64,000 bases of DNA from Geitlerinema sp. BBD 1991-9 (GCA_001657325.1 LWRO01000034.1:1-64000), one strand, 5' to 3'; shown: positions 8,671 to 17,240, counted from the first letter of the stretch. Notes: a model not told the origin generated them from the sequence alone. Translations and numbers: made by a program.

Positions 8671-9873
8671 ATGACGGCGACGAACGAGTCTTCGAGTACG
8701 CCTAAAACCACATCGATCGATGCGACATCGATTCGGGTTGCCTGGCTGTTAACCTCAGCCTTTTACTATTGGCAACCCGCTATGAAATGCTTGACCGATT
8801 TATTTCCCAACACCACGGTTTACACCAGTCGTTGGCACGGATTTGCGCCGGGATTAGAAGATTCGTTTCACGTCGAGATTGTTGGCAAACGTAAACTCGT
8901 TCCGCTTAAAAAGTCAGAGAAGGGATACGGTAGCACGTTCACTTATCTCCCGCTGCAAATTGTCGGGCGATTGTTGAAATTCAAACCCGATATTGTCTTT
9001 TCCAATGCGTTCGGAGTTTGGACGATATTAGCATTGCTGTTCAAACTCCTGGGCGGTTGGCGCGTCGTCATTGCTTACGAGGGAAGTTCCCCGAGTGTAG
9101 ACTATCGTAGTTCAGCGTTGCGGTTGACATTACGTCGTTGGATGGTGAAAACGGCCGATGCTTGTATCAGTAACTCGCAGGCGGGGAAAGACTATTTAAT
9201 TGAGGTGTTGAATTCGCCGATCGATCGAACTTTCGTTCGCCCCTACGAAGTCCCTGGGACGCAATCGCTCGAAACCGATAGTTCGGACGTTGAAATCGAA
9301 CTGACTGATTTACCTTACCCACGATTTCTCTATGTTGGAAGTCTCATTCCGCGCAAAGGTGTAGACTCCTGGCTAAAGGCTTGCGTTGAGTTAGATCGGC
9401 TTGAAATTGGCGATTACAGTATTGTTATTGTGGGTGACGGCGAACGGCGAGAGGAACTCGAAACGTTTTGTCGGGACAACGGCTTAGAAAAACGAGTGCG
9501 CTGGATGGGGCGCGTTCCCTACGATCGACTTGGTGCGTATTTCCAACAAGCGGATGTCTTCGTCTTGCCCACCTTTGAGGATACCTGGGGTATGGTCGTC
9601 CTCGAAGCAATGGTGTTGGGAAAACCCGTTCTCTGTTCGGAATATGCGGGGGCGGTGGAGTTAATTCGCAACGGTGAAAATGGCTATCACTGCAATCCCA
9701 ACCAATTGGAAATGTTTGCCGATGTAATGGCAAAATTTATCAAAAATCCCGATCTAGCTGCTCAATTGGGAGAAAATGCTCGTCAGACGATGGCACAGCA
9801 CACTCCAGAAGCCGCTGCTGAGTTTATGAAACAGGTGATATCAGTGACGTTGGGAGGTGAGATGAATGGTTGA
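8671..9873 (+). CDS. Glycosyltransferase family 4 protein
   Basis: This 400-residue GT-B enzyme has donor-domain motifs FLYVGSLIPRKGVDSWL, VIVGDGERREELE, and TFEDTWGMVVLEAMVLGKPV containing the EX7E pair, then CSEYAGAVELI. The reading frame extends to a TTG at 8650 inside the previous gene, but ATG 8671 is the likely start, 17 bases after the previous stop. It lies in the tight plus-strand run and overlaps the next GT4 gene by 8 bases. Confidence 0.88.
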   Translation: MTATNESSSTPKTTSIDATSIRVAWLLTSAFYYWQPAMKCLTDLFPNTTVYTSRWHGFAPGLEDSFHVEIVGKRKLVPLKKSEKGYGSTFTYLPLQIVGRLLKFKPDIVFSNAFGVWTILALLFKLLGGWRVVIAYEGSSPSVDYRSSALRLTLRRWMVKTADACISNSQAGKDYLIEVLNSPIDRTFVRPYEVPGTQSLETDSSDVEIELTDLPYPRFLYVGSLIPRKGVDSWLKACVELDRLEIGDYSIVIVGDGERREELETFCRDNGLEKRVRWMGRVPYDRLGAYFQQADVFVLPTFEDTWGMVVLEAMVLGKPVLCSEYAGAVELIRNGENGYHCNPNQLEMFADVMAKFIKNPDLAAQLGENARQTMAQHTPEAAAEFMKQVISVTLGGEMNG

Positions 9874-11224
9874 AAATCAGTCACCCGTCACCCGTCACCC
9901 GTCACCCGTTACCCGTCACCCGTCAGGTATGGGAGTTCGGAGACTTAACGTCCTGATGTCGGCTTACGCCTGTCGTCCGGGATTGGGATCGGAACCGGGG
10001 ATTAGTTGGAATTTAGCTAAGGAATTGGCACAATTTCATGAGATTTGGCTGTTGACACGGGAAAACAACCGCCCTCGTATTGAAGAGGAATTGCAAAATA
10101 CGCCGATTTCGGGGTTACACGTTATTTACTGCGATTTACCCGTTTGGTTTCAACGCCTCAATCAAGGTCAGCGACTCGTGCAACTGCACTATTATCTCTG
10201 GCAAATCATCGCCTATTTCGCGGCCCGCGATTTACACGAAACGCAGCCATTCGACCTCGTCCATCACGTCACTTACGTGAAATATTGGAGTCCCAGTTTT
10301 CTCGCGTTACTCCCGATTCCGTTTGTGTGGGGCCCCGTTGGTGGTGGAGAAACCGCCCCGAAACCCTTTTGGCGAGATTTTGGCGGGCGAGGAAAACTTT
10401 ACGAAATCCTGAGAAATTGGGCGCAATGGGTGGGATCGATCGATCCGTTTGTCAGTCTTACCGCCCGACGCAGTTCGATCGCCTTCGCCACGACTGAGGA
10501 CACCGCCCGCTGTCTCAAACGCCTGAAAGCCCGCGACGTTCGGGTGTTGTCTCAGTTGGGACTGTCCGACGAGGAGATCGCCACCCTGGAAGCTTGCGCC
10601 CAAGATCCTCCGAAAACTGCTCGATTCCTCAGTATCGGGCGGTTATTGCATTGGAAAGGATTTCACTTGGGCTTGAAGGCGTTTGCAAAAGCCGATTTGC
10701 CCGAAAACGCTGAATTTTGGGTTGTCGGAGACGGAAAGGAGTTCGATCGACTGCAAACCCTCGCTGCCGATTTGGGCATCTCTCACCGGGTCAAATTCCT
10801 TGGTCAGCTGTCCCGCGAGGACACGTTGCAAACCCTCGGAACCTGTACCGCCTTGGTTCATCCCAGTTTGCACGACTCTGGGGCCTTGGTCTGCGTCGAA
10901 GCCATGGCCGCCAGTCGTCCGGTATTGTGCTTGGACTTGGGCGGCCCGGCGGTTCAAGTGACCGAGGAAACGGGATTCAAGGTCTCAGCCTCCAACCCGG
11001 ATACGGCAATTTCTCAGTTAGCCGATGCAATGTCGATCGTGGCGAAAGAGATCGATCGATGGCATCGTCTCAGCCAAGGCGCACAAATGCGCGTCCGCCA
11101 ACACTACCGTTGGTCGGTCAAAAGTCTGTTTTTCAAGCAACTGTACGAAACCCTATGCAACGGTCGGGGTGAGGTTTCCTCGCCGACGGCTTCGTCCACT
11201 CCCTCACCCAATGCCAATGGATAA
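9866..11224 (+). CDS. Glycosyltransferase family 4 protein with a heptamer-repeat-encoded N-terminal extension
   Basis: This 452-residue GT-B enzyme has VLMSAYACRPGLGSEPG at the true start of the fold (glycine-rich acceptor loop), FLSIGRLLHWKGF, and SGALVCVEAMAASRPVLCL with the EX7E pair. The ATG at 9866 has a good Shine-Dalgarno sequence (GGGAGG, about 9 bases upstream) and overlaps the preceding gene by 8 bases. An alternative ATG at 9929 lies directly before the conserved fold but has no visible ribosome binding site. The 21 residues between these starts are a translated heptamer DNA repeat (SPVTRHP twice), so the enzyme appears to carry a repeat-derived tail. The last 20 residues (PTASSTPSPNANG) are low-complexity. 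Confidence 0.86.
   Translation: MVENQSPVTRHPSPVTRHPSGMGVRRLNVLMSAYACRPGLGSEPGISWNLAKELAQFHEIWLLTRENNRPRIEEELQNTPISGLHVIYCDLPVWFQRLNQGQRLVQLHYYLWQIIAYFAARDLHETQPFDLVHHVTYVKYWSPSFLALLPIPFVWGPVGGGETAPKPFWRDFGGRGKLYEILRNWAQWVGSIDPFVSLTARRSSIAFATTEDTARCLKRLKARDVRVLSQLGLSDEEIATLEACAQDPPKTARFLSIGRLLHWKGFHLGLKAFAKADLPENAEFWVVGDGKEFDRLQTLAADLGISHRVKFLGQLSREDTLQTLGTCTALVHPSLHDSGALVCVEAMAASRPVLCLDLGGPAVQVTEETGFKVSASNPDTAISQLADAMSIVAKEIDRWHRLSQGAQMRVRQHYRWSVKSLFFKQLYETLCNGRGEVSSPTASSTPSPNANG
9880..9925 (+). repeat. Heptamer tandem repeat (GTCACCC) inside coding sequence
   Basis: Six near-perfect units of GTCACCC/GTTACCC run through the 5' end of the GT4 gene. Seven bases times three equals 21 bases, so the peptide repeats every seven residues (SPVTRHP). 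This is the same class of short tandem repeat as the intergenic arrays, here within a reading frame. Confidence 0.85.
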
Positions 11225-11349
11225 AGTTGATAAAGTTTTCACAAATTTTTAAACTCACACTGGACACACCGAATTCTTTCGCTTAGTATCGTAGACAAAT
11301 TACCAAAAATTGCCCCCTCTAAACTGTCAATTTCACCCCATTAATTCCT

Positions 11350-12141
11350 ATGTCTAACATCCCTGTTGCGATTCTTTGTGGTGGCAAAGGAACGCGCCTC
11401 AAAGAAGAAACCGAATTTCGTCCGAAGCCAATGGTCACGGTCGGAGATCGACCGATGATTTGGCATATCATGAAGATTTACGCCCACTACGGATTCACGG
11501 ATTTCATGCTTTGTTTGGGCTACAAGGGGGAAATGATTCGGGAGTATTTCTTAAACTACGATATTCTCCATAGCAATGTGTTGTTAGAGTTGGGCAGTAA
11601 AAATATTACCAAAATCGACAACGGACACACGGAAGAAAACTGGAAAGTTTGGCTGATCGACACCGGACAAGAAACGATGACGGGGGGGCGACTCAAACGT
11701 CTCGGGCCCTACCTCGATAAGATGGGTGCCGATCTCCTGTTAGGAACTTACGGTGATGGCGTTTGTGATGTGAATATTACCCATCTCCTCGACTATCACA
11801 AAAACCATGGAAAACTTGCCACGATCACGACGGTTCGACCGCCCTCTCGTTTCGGCGAACTCGTCATCGAAGATAATCTCGTAACTTACTTCCAAGAAAA
11901 ACCTCAAACGAGTGCGGGTTGGATTAATGGCGGTTACTTCGTTCTCAGCCGCAAAGTGTTAGATTTAATCGAAGACGACACCACTGTTTTTGAAGAACAG
12001 CCCCTCAAAACATTAGCTGCTCTCGGTGAATTGGCAGTCTACAAACACGATGGTTTCTGGCAGTGTATGGACACTTACCGGGAACTCGAGTTTTTGAACA
12101 AGCTGTACAAGTCGGAACAAGCAAAGTGGAAAGTATGGTAA
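11350..12141 (+). CDS. rfbF: Glucose-1-phosphate cytidylyltransferase
   Basis: This 263-residue enzyme makes CDP-glucose from glucose 1-phosphate and CTP. The N-terminal signature [20 protein letters not shown] is the nucleotidyltransferase pyrophosphorylase motif with the catalytic Arg and Lys. The family-typical [10 protein letters not shown] and [14 protein letters not shown] follow. The length fits the family (about 257). It is followed, with a 7-base overlap, by CDP-glucose 4,6-dehydratase, the next enzyme of the pathway, which supports the assignment. The donor CDP-sugars presumably feed the surrounding glycosyltransferases. Confidence 0.95.
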   Translation: MSNIPVAILCGGKGTRLKEETEFRPKPMVTVGDRPMIWHIMKIYAHYGFTDFMLCLGYKGEMIREYFLNYDILHSNVLLELGSKNITKIDNGHTEENWKVWLIDTGQETMTGGRLKRLGPYLDKMGADLLLGTYGDGVCDVNITHLLDYHKNHGKLATITTVRPPSRFGELVIEDNLVTYFQEKPQTSAGWINGGYFVLSRKVLDLIEDDTTVFEEQPLKTLAALGELAVYKHDGFWQCMDTYRELEFLNKLYKSEQAKWKVW

Positions 12142-13145
12142 GTAATTCAAACCAATTCTGGCAAGATCGATCGGTTTTAGTCACCGGATGTACGGGGCTG
12201 CTGGGAAGCTGGATGACTCAGGAACTCATCAGCCGAGGGGCGAACGTCGTGGGTTTGGTGCGCGATTGGGTGCCTCAGTCGCGATTGTTCTCGGAAGGGT
12301 TGTCGCAGAAAATCACGACCGTCTACGGTTGTATTGAAGATTTGGCAGTCTTGGAACGGGCAATTAACGAACACGAAATCGACACGGTGTTTCATTTAGC
12401 GGCCCAAACGATCGTCGGTGTTGCCAACCGGGAACCTTTGGGAACCTTTGAAGCGAATATCAAAGGAACTTGGAACGTTTTAGAAGCCTGTCGCCGCGTC
12501 GGTGGCGTGAGTCGCATCGTTATCGCATCGAGTGACAAAGCTTACGGCGACCAAGAGATTTTGCCTTACGACGAAACGACACCATTACAGGGAGAACATC
12601 CCTACGACGTCTCGAAAAGTTGCGCGGATTTGATTAGTCGCACGTATTACGTCAGCTACGGTTTACCCGTTTGTATTACGCGCTGCGGAAATTTCTACGG
12701 TGGCGGCGATTTGAATTTCAACCGCATCGTCCCCGATACCATTCGATCGACCCTTCGCGATAAGCCCCTCCAAATTCGCAGTGACGGAACGTTTATCCGC
12801 GATTACTTCTACGTGAAGGATGGGGTTCTCGCCTATCTTCACCTCGCCGAACAAATGGATCGCGAAGAAATTTGGGGCGAAGCCTTTAACTTCAGCAACG
12901 AGTTACAAATTCCGGTCATCGATTTGGTGCGGAAGATTTTGAAATTAATGGGTAAACCACATCTAGAACCCATTGTTTTAAACCAAGCTAAAAACGAAAT
13001 CAAACACCAGTATCTTTCGGCAGAAAAAGCCCGTAAATTGCTAGACTGGTCGCCCCAATACACTATCGATGAAGCGTTGCTGGAAACGATCGAATGGTAC
13101 ACCCACTTCCTCGAAGAAAAGACTCCCTCGGCGATCGCAGTTTGA
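12135..13145 (+). CDS. rfbG: CDP-glucose 4,6-dehydratase
   Basis: This 336-residue extended short-chain dehydrogenase converts CDP-glucose to CDP-4-keto-6-deoxyglucose with bound NAD. Visible motifs are [10 protein letters not shown] (residues 17-26, cofactor-binding glycines), SSDKAYGD (near 132-139) and YDVSK, with Tyr157 and Lys161 as the catalytic pair. The frame extends to 12063, but the ATG at 12135 overlaps the rfbF stop by 7 bases and places the Rossmann fold at the usual distance, so it is preferred. It is translationally coupled to rfbF. Confidence 0.94.
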   Translation: MVSNSNQFWQDRSVLVTGCTGLLGSWMTQELISRGANVVGLVRDWVPQSRLFSEGLSQKITTVYGCIEDLAVLERAINEHEIDTVFHLAAQTIVGVANREPLGTFEANIKGTWNVLEACRRVGGVSRIVIASSDKAYGDQEILPYDETTPLQGEHPYDVSKSCADLISRTYYVSYGLPVCITRCGNFYGGGDLNFNRIVPDTIRSTLRDKPLQIRSDGTFIRDYFYVKDGVLAYLHLAEQMDREEIWGEAFNFSNELQIPVIDLVRKILKLMGKPHLEPIVLNQAKNEIKHQYLSAEKARKLLDWSPQYTIDEALLETIEWYTHFLEEKTPSAIAV

Positions 13146-13164
13146 AACGAGAAGGTCACCAACC

Positions 13165-13183
13165 GTCAATCGTCAATCGTAAA
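13165..13183 (+). repeat. Short heptamer leader (CGTCAAT) in front of the epimerase start
   Basis: Units of CGTCAAT/CGTCAATCGTAA end 5 bases before the ATG at 13189 and occupy the place where a Shine-Dalgarno sequence would be. A near-identical leader precedes the gene starting at 14708. Confidence 0.6.
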
Positions 13184-13188
13184 TCCCC

Positions 13189-13740
13189 ATGATGAACCTT
13201 CGAGATACGAAAATTCCAGGTTGTTACGAAATCGACGTGAAGGTGTTTAAAGACGATCGAGGTCGGTTCGTCAAAACCTTTCACGAGGAGGTGTATCGAG
13301 AGTTCGGACTGGTCACCCACTTCGCGGAAACGTACTATTCTGTCTCTCAACAGAACGTGTTACGGGGCTTACACTTCCAGGTTCCGCCGAAAGACCACGC
13401 AAAACTCATTCACTGTGTGGAAGGAGAAATCCTCGATGTGGCGGTAGATTTGCGAGTCGGATCGCCCACTTACGGAGAACACGCCGCTTTCACCCTCACG
13501 CCGGAAAAGGGAAATGCAGTATACGTTCCAGCGGGGTTAGCCCACGGGTTCTATATCGTCAGCGAGATGGCGTTGGTGATGTATCAAGTGTCCTCGGTTT
13601 ACGCCCCAGAACACGAGGGTGGGATTTTGTGGAATTCGGCGGGGATTCCCTGGGAAGCTGAAAACCCAATTGTTTCGGCGAAAGACCAACAGTGGAAATC
13701 GCTGGCTGAGTTTGAAAGTCCCTTTGTGTTTGAGTCATGA
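13189..13740 (+). CDS. dTDP-4-dehydrorhamnose 3,5-epimerase family protein (RmlC-like cupin)
   Basis: This 183-residue cupin has the family length. The catalytic His lies in VLRGLHFQ (His62), the YVPAGLAHGFYI strand follows, and a candidate for the partner Asp is in VSAKDQ (Asp166). The usual WNDP motif near residue 148 reads WNSA. In RmlC this enzyme inverts C3 and C5 of a 4-keto-6-deoxyhexose. Its place directly after rfbF-rfbG suggests that a CDP-4-keto-6-deoxyglucose is the substrate here, which is inference. ATG 13189 is followed by a second ATG at 13192. Its stop overlaps the next gene's ATG by 4 bases. Confidence 0.88.
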   Translation: MMNLRDTKIPGCYEIDVKVFKDDRGRFVKTFHEEVYREFGLVTHFAETYYSVSQQNVLRGLHFQVPPKDHAKLIHCVEGEILDVAVDLRVGSPTYGEHAAFTLTPEKGNAVYVPAGLAHGFYIVSEMALVMYQVSSVYAPEHEGGILWNSAGIPWEAENPIVSAKDQQWKSLAEFESPFVFES

Positions 13741-14651
13741 CGAACCCAACTGTTTTAATTTCAGGGGCCAACGGTTATTTTGGCGGAATCGCCAGCCGGG
13801 ATTTTGCGGCGAACGGCTGGCGAGTGTTAACGGCGACGCGAAAGCCCGGGGCGGACGTGACGATCGATCTCGATCGACTGGAAGACTTCGCCCAGCAAAC
13901 GATCGATACGCCAGTTGATTTGTTCGTTCACGCCGCCGCCGCCCACGATGTCACCTGTCGCGAACAGCCCTATCGCAGTATTTGGCACAATATTGCAGGA
14001 ACACGGGCGGCGTTGGAGTTTTGCGTCAACAACAACATCCCGAAATTCGTCTATCTTTCCACGTTTCACGTTTTTGGACGACCGAAAGGAACCATTGACG
14101 AAACAACGGTTCCCCTTCCTCTCAACGATTACGGGTTGACGCATTTACAAGCGGAAGAATACGTACAGCTGTATCGGCGACAGGGAAAAATTCAAGGGTT
14201 GGTGTTGCGTCCGAGTAACTTTTTTGGCATTCCAGCGGACATCGACGCTTGTAATCGCTGGACGCTAACGCCTTTGGGATTCTGTCGCGAGGGAGTGGAA
14301 CTGAGGAAAATCGTGTTGCGATCGCCGGGATATCAGAAACGCAATTTTATTTCGGTATGGGATATTTGCGGAACGATTCGATCGACGGTCGATCTCCTCG
14401 ATCGGGTTTCTTTGCTTCACGTTCCCGGCCCCGACACGATTAGCATTCGCGCCCTCGCCCAATTGGTGGAAAAAGCGATGAAAGAACGATGTGGAGAATC
14501 GATCGAACTCGTCATTCCCGACGGCGAACCCACCGAAGCGGAGTTTAATTACACCAGCAATCGTATCGCTGAATTTTATCAACCCCAACGCCGCATCGCT
14601 GACTTCATCGGTGAGTTCTGCGAAAAATTGTACGAACGGGCCAAGGGGTAA
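13737..14651 (+). CDS. NAD-dependent epimerase/dehydratase family protein (putative CDP-4-keto-6-deoxysugar reductase/epimerase)
   Basis: This 304-residue extended SDR has the cofactor motif SGANGYFGG and the SSxFHxF-type segment (VYLSTFHVFGRPKG). The active-site segment reads YGLTHLQAE. The Lys of the common YxxxK motif is therefore a His, which occurs in some SDR sub-families but is worth noting. ATGA overlap with the epimerase shows translational coupling. As the last enzyme of the CDP-sugar block it is the best candidate for the 4-reduction that finishes a 6-deoxyhexose. The exact reaction is inferred from position only. Confidence 0.82.
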   Translation: MTNPTVLISGANGYFGGIASRDFAANGWRVLTATRKPGADVTIDLDRLEDFAQQTIDTPVDLFVHAAAAHDVTCREQPYRSIWHNIAGTRAALEFCVNNNIPKFVYLSTFHVFGRPKGTIDETTVPLPLNDYGLTHLQAEEYVQLYRRQGKIQGLVLRPSNFFGIPADIDACNRWTLTPLGFCREGVELRKIVLRSPGYQKRNFISVWDICGTIRSTVDLLDRVSLLHVPGPDTISIRALAQLVEKAMKERCGESIELVIPDGEPTEAEFNYTSNRIAEFYQPQRRIADFIGEFCEKLYERAKG

Positions 14652-14670
14652 TTGTTTGCAATTGCAAATT

Positions 14671-14702
14671 GTCAATCGTCAATTGTCAATCGTCAATCGT
14701 AA
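14671..14702 (+). repeat. Heptamer leader (GTCAATC/GTCAATT) in front of the GT61 gene
   Basis: Four to five 7-base units, GTCAATC or GTCAATT, end 6 bases before the ATG at 14708. The sequence repeats the leader seen at 13165-13183. Confidence 0.7.
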
Positions 14703-14707
14703 CTTCC

Positions 14708-15883
14708 ATGACTGTCCGAACCTCTCCCATTGAAGCCGCACTCAACGTCCTCAAGCCCGCTATCCGACCGATTTACAGTCAGTTGGTTCTATCGCCGTCG
14801 ATTTCACTGTTGTTGGAAACGACAACGGTTGAAAAAGAATACGGAAAAGACCATCCGATTTATCGACTTCCCAAAGAAACGATTTCCACCCCGGAAGTCA
14901 AACAAATGCCAACGTTTGACGATCCGTTTCAATATCTCGAAGGCGAAACCTACACCACTCACGATATTTACAGTTCGGTGGTTGAAGGCGTTCTTTTTGA
15001 ACCGGGTAACGGCCTGGTGATGACGCAGTCTCGCAAGATTTTTGCAGAGTCTATGTATCCCAATATGGATAAAATTACCGTATGGGGGGCGTTCCTAAAT
15101 AAATCTTTTATCAAACGCAAATTTTTCGAGCAACCGGTCGAAACTATTTCCGGTTATACGAGCATTTATCAAGGACTTCCCAACGGCTACTATCACAAGT
15201 TTATCGATTTAGTTCCTCGGTGTTTTCTGCTCGATCGACCCGAGTATCGAGAACTCGATGAAATTAAATTGCTTTATGCCGATCCGACAGCGGAAGCTGA
15301 AGAAATAATTGTTCCCAAGATTGTACCAGAAAACACTAAATTAGTCAAGCTAGAACCTGGTCGTTTGTACTACCTTGAAAAGCTGATTTTACCGACATTT
15401 CTCACGCAATTCGGTTCGGGATATCTACCCAAAGCGTATATTCAAAAAGTGAGAGAAACCTGTCTTCCCAATCGACCTTCGGCACAAAACAAGCGGATTT
15501 ATATTTCTCGATCGAAATCGGCATCGGGATTAAAAAAGCGGCACATTCTCAACGAAGAAGAACTGTTTGCAGAACTGCAAAAATTTGGCTTTGAAAGGTA
15601 TATTCTCGAAAACTATACTCTCGAGGAAAAAATCGAGCTGTTCTACGATGCAGAAACAGTCGTAGGAGCTTACGGCGGTGGAATTACTCACATTTTATTT
15701 TCGCCAAACGTCAACGTTTTAGAGTTGCAAGTTATGGCGAAGATGCAAACTTATTACTACTATCTGGCGAAAGCGCTCGGACATCCGTTTGAGTTTGTTT
15801 GTTCTGATAAAGCCAATAACCGGGAAAACTTCAGTGTTGACATTCCTGCGGTGGTGGAAATCCTGAAAAAATGGCACGGCTAA
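14708..15883 (+). CDS. Glycosyltransferase family 61 / DUF563 protein
   Basis: This 391-residue protein shows GT61-like features: NGYYHKFIDLVPRCFLL in the middle, RIYISRSKSASGLKKRHILN (R-rich donor region), NEEELFAELQKFGFE, and near the end VVGAYGGGITHILFSPNVNVLEL, the typical G-x-H/T-G segment. The frame opens at 14669 within the heptamer leader. ATG 14708 is preferred because the first 13 residues would be repeat-encoded. It closes the polysaccharide run. GT61 enzymes transfer pentoses or N-acetylhexosamines in other systems; specificity here is unknown. Confidence 0.8.
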   Translation: MTVRTSPIEAALNVLKPAIRPIYSQLVLSPSISLLLETTTVEKEYGKDHPIYRLPKETISTPEVKQMPTFDDPFQYLEGETYTTHDIYSSVVEGVLFEPGNGLVMTQSRKIFAESMYPNMDKITVWGAFLNKSFIKRKFFEQPVETISGYTSIYQGLPNGYYHKFIDLVPRCFLLDRPEYRELDEIKLLYADPTAEAEEIIVPKIVPENTKLVKLEPGRLYYLEKLILPTFLTQFGSGYLPKAYIQKVRETCLPNRPSAQNKRIYISRSKSASGLKKRHILNEEELFAELQKFGFERYILENYTLEEKIELFYDAETVVGAYGGGITHILFSPNVNVLELQVMAKMQTYYYYLAKALGHPFEFVCSDKANNRENFSVDIPAVVEILKKWHG

Positions 15884-15906
15884 GGGTTGTGACGAAATCT
15901 AAAAAT

Positions 15907-16097
15907 GGGTCTGTTGGAATTGCGGTGGAATTTCATCAACTCTGCGAGATTCTCGTTCCGAGACGCTTCGCGAACGCACTAATACCATTTCTCGATAATC
16001 CTGCTAGAGATCTTCGGCTGAACTGGGGCGAACACCGTTCGCCCCTACAGACATCGATGGCATGAATTTTTAAAAATGGTATAACTCCAACAGACCC
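15907..16097. mobile_element. Element A, copy 1: small inverted-repeat element with 8-bp target duplication
   Basis: The ends are exact inverted repeats (GGGTCTGTTGGA at 15907, TCCAACAGACCC ending 16097), flanked by the 8-base direct repeat CTAAAAAT (15899-15906 and 16098-16105). No ORF codes for a transposase, so it is non-autonomous (MITE-like). Its core shares GAGATTCTCGTTCCGAGACG and CTTCGCGAAC with copy 2 at 19291. It is interrupted by another element at 15983-16081. The 8-bp duplication and GG ends would fit mobilisation by an ISL3-type transposase, which is inference. Confidence 0.85.
15983..16081. mobile_element. Element C nested inside element A copy 1
   Basis: Relative to copy 2 of element A, this 99-base segment is extra. 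It has inverted ends (TACCATTT at the left, AAAATGGTA at the right) and is flanked by TAA on both sides (15980-15982 and 16082-16084), a possible 3-base target duplication. It contains the palindrome GGGGCGAACaccGTTCGCCCC. Removing it restores CACTAACTCCAACAG, as in copy 2. Confidence 0.7.
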
Positions 16098-16150
16098 CTA
16101 AAAATTCGCTGACTCAAGCTCGAAAGAACGCCGTTCAGCTTGGCATAATC

Positions 16151-16249
16151 GGGTGCATCTCACTTTTGCGATCGCAACCCCACATCCTCCCCTGACTCAG
16201 GGGAGGTGCCGAAGGTGGAGGGGTCATTCTACGAAATTGAGATGCACCC
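16151..16249. mobile_element. Element B, copy 1: small inverted-repeat element with target duplication
   Basis: Terminal inverted repeats are GGGTGCATCTCA (16151) and TGAGATGCACCC (ending 16249). They are flanked by the direct repeat GGCATAATC (16142-16150 and 16250-16258). The 99-base body contains the stem CCCCTGACTCAGGGG and no ORF. The copy at 41783-41913 has the same termini with the central segment in inverted orientation. Confidence 0.88.
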
Positions 16250-16263
16250 GGCATAATCGGTGT

Positions 16264-17028
16264 TTATTCACCTTGAGGTTCTCCTTCAGGTGCCGTGTCG
16301 GTTTCTAGTTGCACTTCCCCATTCTCCGAGGAATCCGGTTCTTCTCCTGTCGGTGTTTCCGTTGCATCGTCGGTTTCCGGCGTCGGTGGCGGTTCGAGTT
16401 GGCTTTCAGGGCTTTGAGGCGGCTGTGCTTTCCAATCTTCGAGCGTTCGATCGACGGCGTTGTCTAGATTCGTCGGTAACAGCAACACCGTTAACGCTTC
16501 CCCTTCGCTCGAATCAGTCGTCCCGTAAACAAAACTATCGGAGAAATCTCGAGTTCCGACTGCGAGACGATGGGTTTCGCCACTGTCGAGATCGATTTGT
16601 AGTGTCGCCACTGGCTCATCCAATCCGTATTCCGCGATCTCCTCAGCCTCGATCTCGATCGATCGATCGACTTTCGCGTTCTCCAACACTGACAGCAAAA
16701 ATACTACGTAAGCTTCGTTCGCTGGCGTGGCCTCCCCCTGAGGGTTTCCGTCTTTCAAGATCGTATATTCCCAGTTCGCATTCTCGAACGTTGTCCCGTC
16801 TTCCGATCGAATTTCCCCGGGTTCCGCCAGTCGCGTCAGTTGGATGGTGTACGCTTCCCGTTCGAGAGTCATTCCCCGAATTCGTTCCATCTCAAAATCA
16901 AACACCTGCTGTTGTTGCGCTTGGCGTTCCTCCTGTTTGGGGGCGATCGCCGCGTCGTAAATCCACACGCCCCCCCCCAACACCACCGCAACCAACAGAA
17001 GCATTTGCGTCGATCGTTTGAGCTTCAT
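16264..17028 (-). CDS. DUF4340 domain-containing protein
   Basis: This 254-residue protein has one N-terminal membrane anchor (residues about 8-27) and a DUF4340-type soluble region. The features are FDFEMERIRGMTL with ITLERE-like repeats, WEYTI...PQGEATPANEAYV, the segment IAEYGLDEPVATLQIDL, and LAVGTRDFSDSFVYG. The Glu/Pro/Thr-rich tail (residues 205-254) is probably disordered. DUF4340 proteins are often found beside gliding/ABC-2 export systems. Here there is no such neighbour, so no role is proposed. It lies 14 bases from element B copy 1 and its 3' end faces the elements. Confidence 0.8.
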   Translation of the reverse strand: MKLKRSTQMLLLVAVVLGGGVWIYDAAIAPKQEERQAQQQQVFDFEMERIRGMTLEREAYTIQLTRLAEPGEIRSEDGTTFENANWEYTILKDGNPQGEATPANEAYVVFLLSVLENAKVDRSIEIEAEEIAEYGLDEPVATLQIDLDSGETHRLAVGTRDFSDSFVYGTTDSSEGEALTVLLLPTNLDNAVDRTLEDWKAQPPQSPESQLEPPPTPETDDATETPTGEEPDSSENGEVQLETDTAPEGEPQGE

Positions 17029-17240
17029 CGACCCTCACCAGAATTCGTTCGATCTCCTAACATACTGGATTTCGACACCGTTGACGCTCGTTTTTTCTCG
17101 AACGGCCACCCGAGACCTCGATACAATAACTAACGAATGCATTAACTCGAGAGTCCCTCGACTCACAAGTGCATTGCGTGCAGTTGGGGATGTTTCCCCC
17201 CTTCGACGCATCAACCCCAGATCGATATAAAACTCGAAGC

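Noticed and set aside
16260-17021. 253-codon plus-strand frame opposite the DUF4340 gene
   Set aside because: Pro/Ser/Arg-rich composition typical of antisense frames; the minus strand carries the recognisable domain.
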